This document shows, one piece after another, positions 63,354 through 64,000 of a DNA stretch of 64,000 bases; position 1 is the stretch's first letter; each line of letters begins with the position of its first letter. Under the pieces are notes generated by a model. It had not been told where the DNA came from and did no database searches. It saw nothing but the letters and a program-made list of their open reading frames with translations. Origin of the DNA: Sulfurovum sp. UBA12169. Its GTDB lineage: Bacteria > Campylobacterota > Campylobacteria > Campylobacterales > Sulfurovaceae. The translations under genes and the position numbers were made by a program. The stretch is taken from NCBI GenBank assembly GCA_002742845.1, contig DLUH01000005.1:620553-684552 (forward strand), given 5' to 3'.

Positions 63354-63407
63354 ATTGTTAATTGTATTGTTGATTTTTTCAGCAACCAAAAACCTAAAGG
63401 ATGACGA

Positions 63408-63914
63408 ATGAAGCCTAAATGGATACAACAAATTTTAGGATTTTTTGTATTGTTAGCAACAATTTCTACAAGCAGTATGGCCGATAAAACAGGCTATTTT
63501 ATCCCAAGAGTACAAAAAATCATGCTCAATACCACTATTAGTTTAAATACGGATGCGCTCTTTGAATTCAACGAAACAGAGCTAAAAGGAGAGGGCAAAC
63601 GATGTTTAAATCAATTCATATCCAATATCAAAGCGAATAAACTGAATGTAGCCTCCTTTGATATCACCGGATATACCGATAGAATCGGCAGTCGTAACAA
63701 AAATTTAAATCTTTCTCAAAGAAGAGCGGATTCTGTAGCTGCTTATCTCAAGTCACAAGGTGTTCAAAGTGTTTTTAATGTTCAAGGCAAAGGAGAAGCA
63801 AAACCTGTAACTAGAGGCTGCAGTGATAAAATGAAACGATCAGCTCTTATAGCATGCCTGGCTCCAGACAGAAGAGTTGAGATCATACTTCATGGTAAAC
63901 AAAACTTAAAATAA
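63408..63914 (+). CDS. OmpA-family peptidoglycan-binding protein
   Basis: A 168-aa secreted protein. Signal peptide (LGFFVLLATISTSSMA, cleavage near residue 25), a short segment, then an OmpA C-terminal domain (about 50-165): ALFEFNETELKGEGKRCLNQF, FDITGYTDRIGSRNKNLNLSQRRADSV and DRRVEIILHG. The TDRIGS and Arg in SQRRA bind diaminopimelate in the family. No beta-barrel is present, so it is likely periplasmic and bound to peptidoglycan. AAAGGA lies 7 bases before the ATG. Two Cys in GEGKRCLN and RGCSDK may pair. It follows the riboswitch candidate and is 12 bases from the next gene. Confidence 0.85.
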   Translation: MKPKWIQQILGFFVLLATISTSSMADKTGYFIPRVQKIMLNTTISLNTDALFEFNETELKGEGKRCLNQFISNIKANKLNVASFDITGYTDRIGSRNKNLNLSQRRADSVAAYLKSQGVQSVFNVQGKGEAKPVTRGCSDKMKRSALIACLAPDRRVEIILHGKQNLK

Positions 63915-63926
63915 GAGGATTCCAAT

Positions 63927-64000
63927 ATGTCACAAATTAAAATTATAGAACATCTTGGCACTAAGGTTGTAGGTCAGCAAGCCGTTTCTTCTTCCGCTTC
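63927..64000 (+). CDS. Start of a further gene, cut by window end
   Basis: ATG at 63927 with AGAGGA 7 bases upstream opens a frame through the window end: MSQIKIIEHLGTKVVGQQAV then Ser/Ala-rich. 24 complete codons are visible. No signal peptide is present in this part. Start sequences of this kind occur in large type 1-secreted adhesins, but the visible part is too short to assign. It is likely co-transcribed with the OmpA-domain gene. Confidence 0.55.
   Translation, partial: MSQIKIIEHLGTKVVGQQAVSSSA

Overview
This window looks like a chromosomal segment of a Campylobacterota (epsilonproteobacterial) genome, most likely a non-flagellated Sulfurovum-type organism. The reasons are low-to-moderate GC, promoters with a clear TATAAT box and no evident -35, a tmRNA with an ANNTDYRPAYAVA tag, and several gene blocks whose order matches my memory of Campylobacter and Helicobacter: hemN/FeS/argF/hemB//ribA/rsmG, clpS-clpA-aat, rplY-pth-lptG-lysA-pheA-hisC...dxs, yceD-rpmF-plsX-fabH and leuS-lptE-folC-mfd. 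The flagellar genes fliF-fliG-fliH, which normally lie between hisC and dxs, are missing. A 71-aa ORF sits in their place. The genus is an inference.

Layout. 1-3753: accessory cassette of an ATP-grasp ligase (cut by the window edge), a GCS2-type carboxylate-amine ligase, a second ATP-grasp ligase and a GNAT-BKACE fusion. These genes are tightly packed and look like a pathway for an unknown amide- or peptide-linked metabolite. 3835-5479: two tandem outer-membrane beta-barrel paralogues with duplicated promoters. 5712-6085: tmRNA. 6240-11976: operon lgt / double BcrA-BcrD-type activase / HgdB-like Fe-S protein, joined by ATGA overlaps. 12138-16889: HIRAN protein, gdhA, AEC transporter, SulP transporter. 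16904-23002: trpA facing a panB/lipoprotein/ruvB/AI-2E transporter/two-component operon. This operon holds a 105-bp in-frame duplication and a response regulator that appears to start at AUU.

23011-31824: haem, arginine and riboflavin genes, then rsmG, small membrane and hypothetical proteins, a rhomboid protease, a Cys-His-Asp lipoprotein and pabB. 31889-36965: pyrB, bioD and the N-degron set clpS-clpA-aat. 36958-45212: tal, pilT, rplY, pth, lptG-like, lysA, pheA, hisC and the small ORF at the missing flagellar locus. 45222-52907: dxs, metK, ferredoxin, ndk, yceD, rpmF, plsX, fabH and a YmdB-like phosphoesterase. 52910-63053: dnaX, a zinc metallopeptidase, leuS, lptE, folC and mfd.

63054-64000: a 354-bp intergenic region with a candidate cyclic-di-GMP-I (GEMM) type riboswitch, an OmpA-domain protein and the start of a further gene cut by the window end. 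This arrangement would fit second-messenger control of a surface or biofilm locus.

Most of the window is housekeeping. The strongest candidates for something undescribed are the amidoligase/GNAT-BKACE cassette, the double-activase/HgdB operon, the ruvB-distal duplicated small ORF and the GEMM-like leader. All calls come from reading the sequence. No database search was possible.
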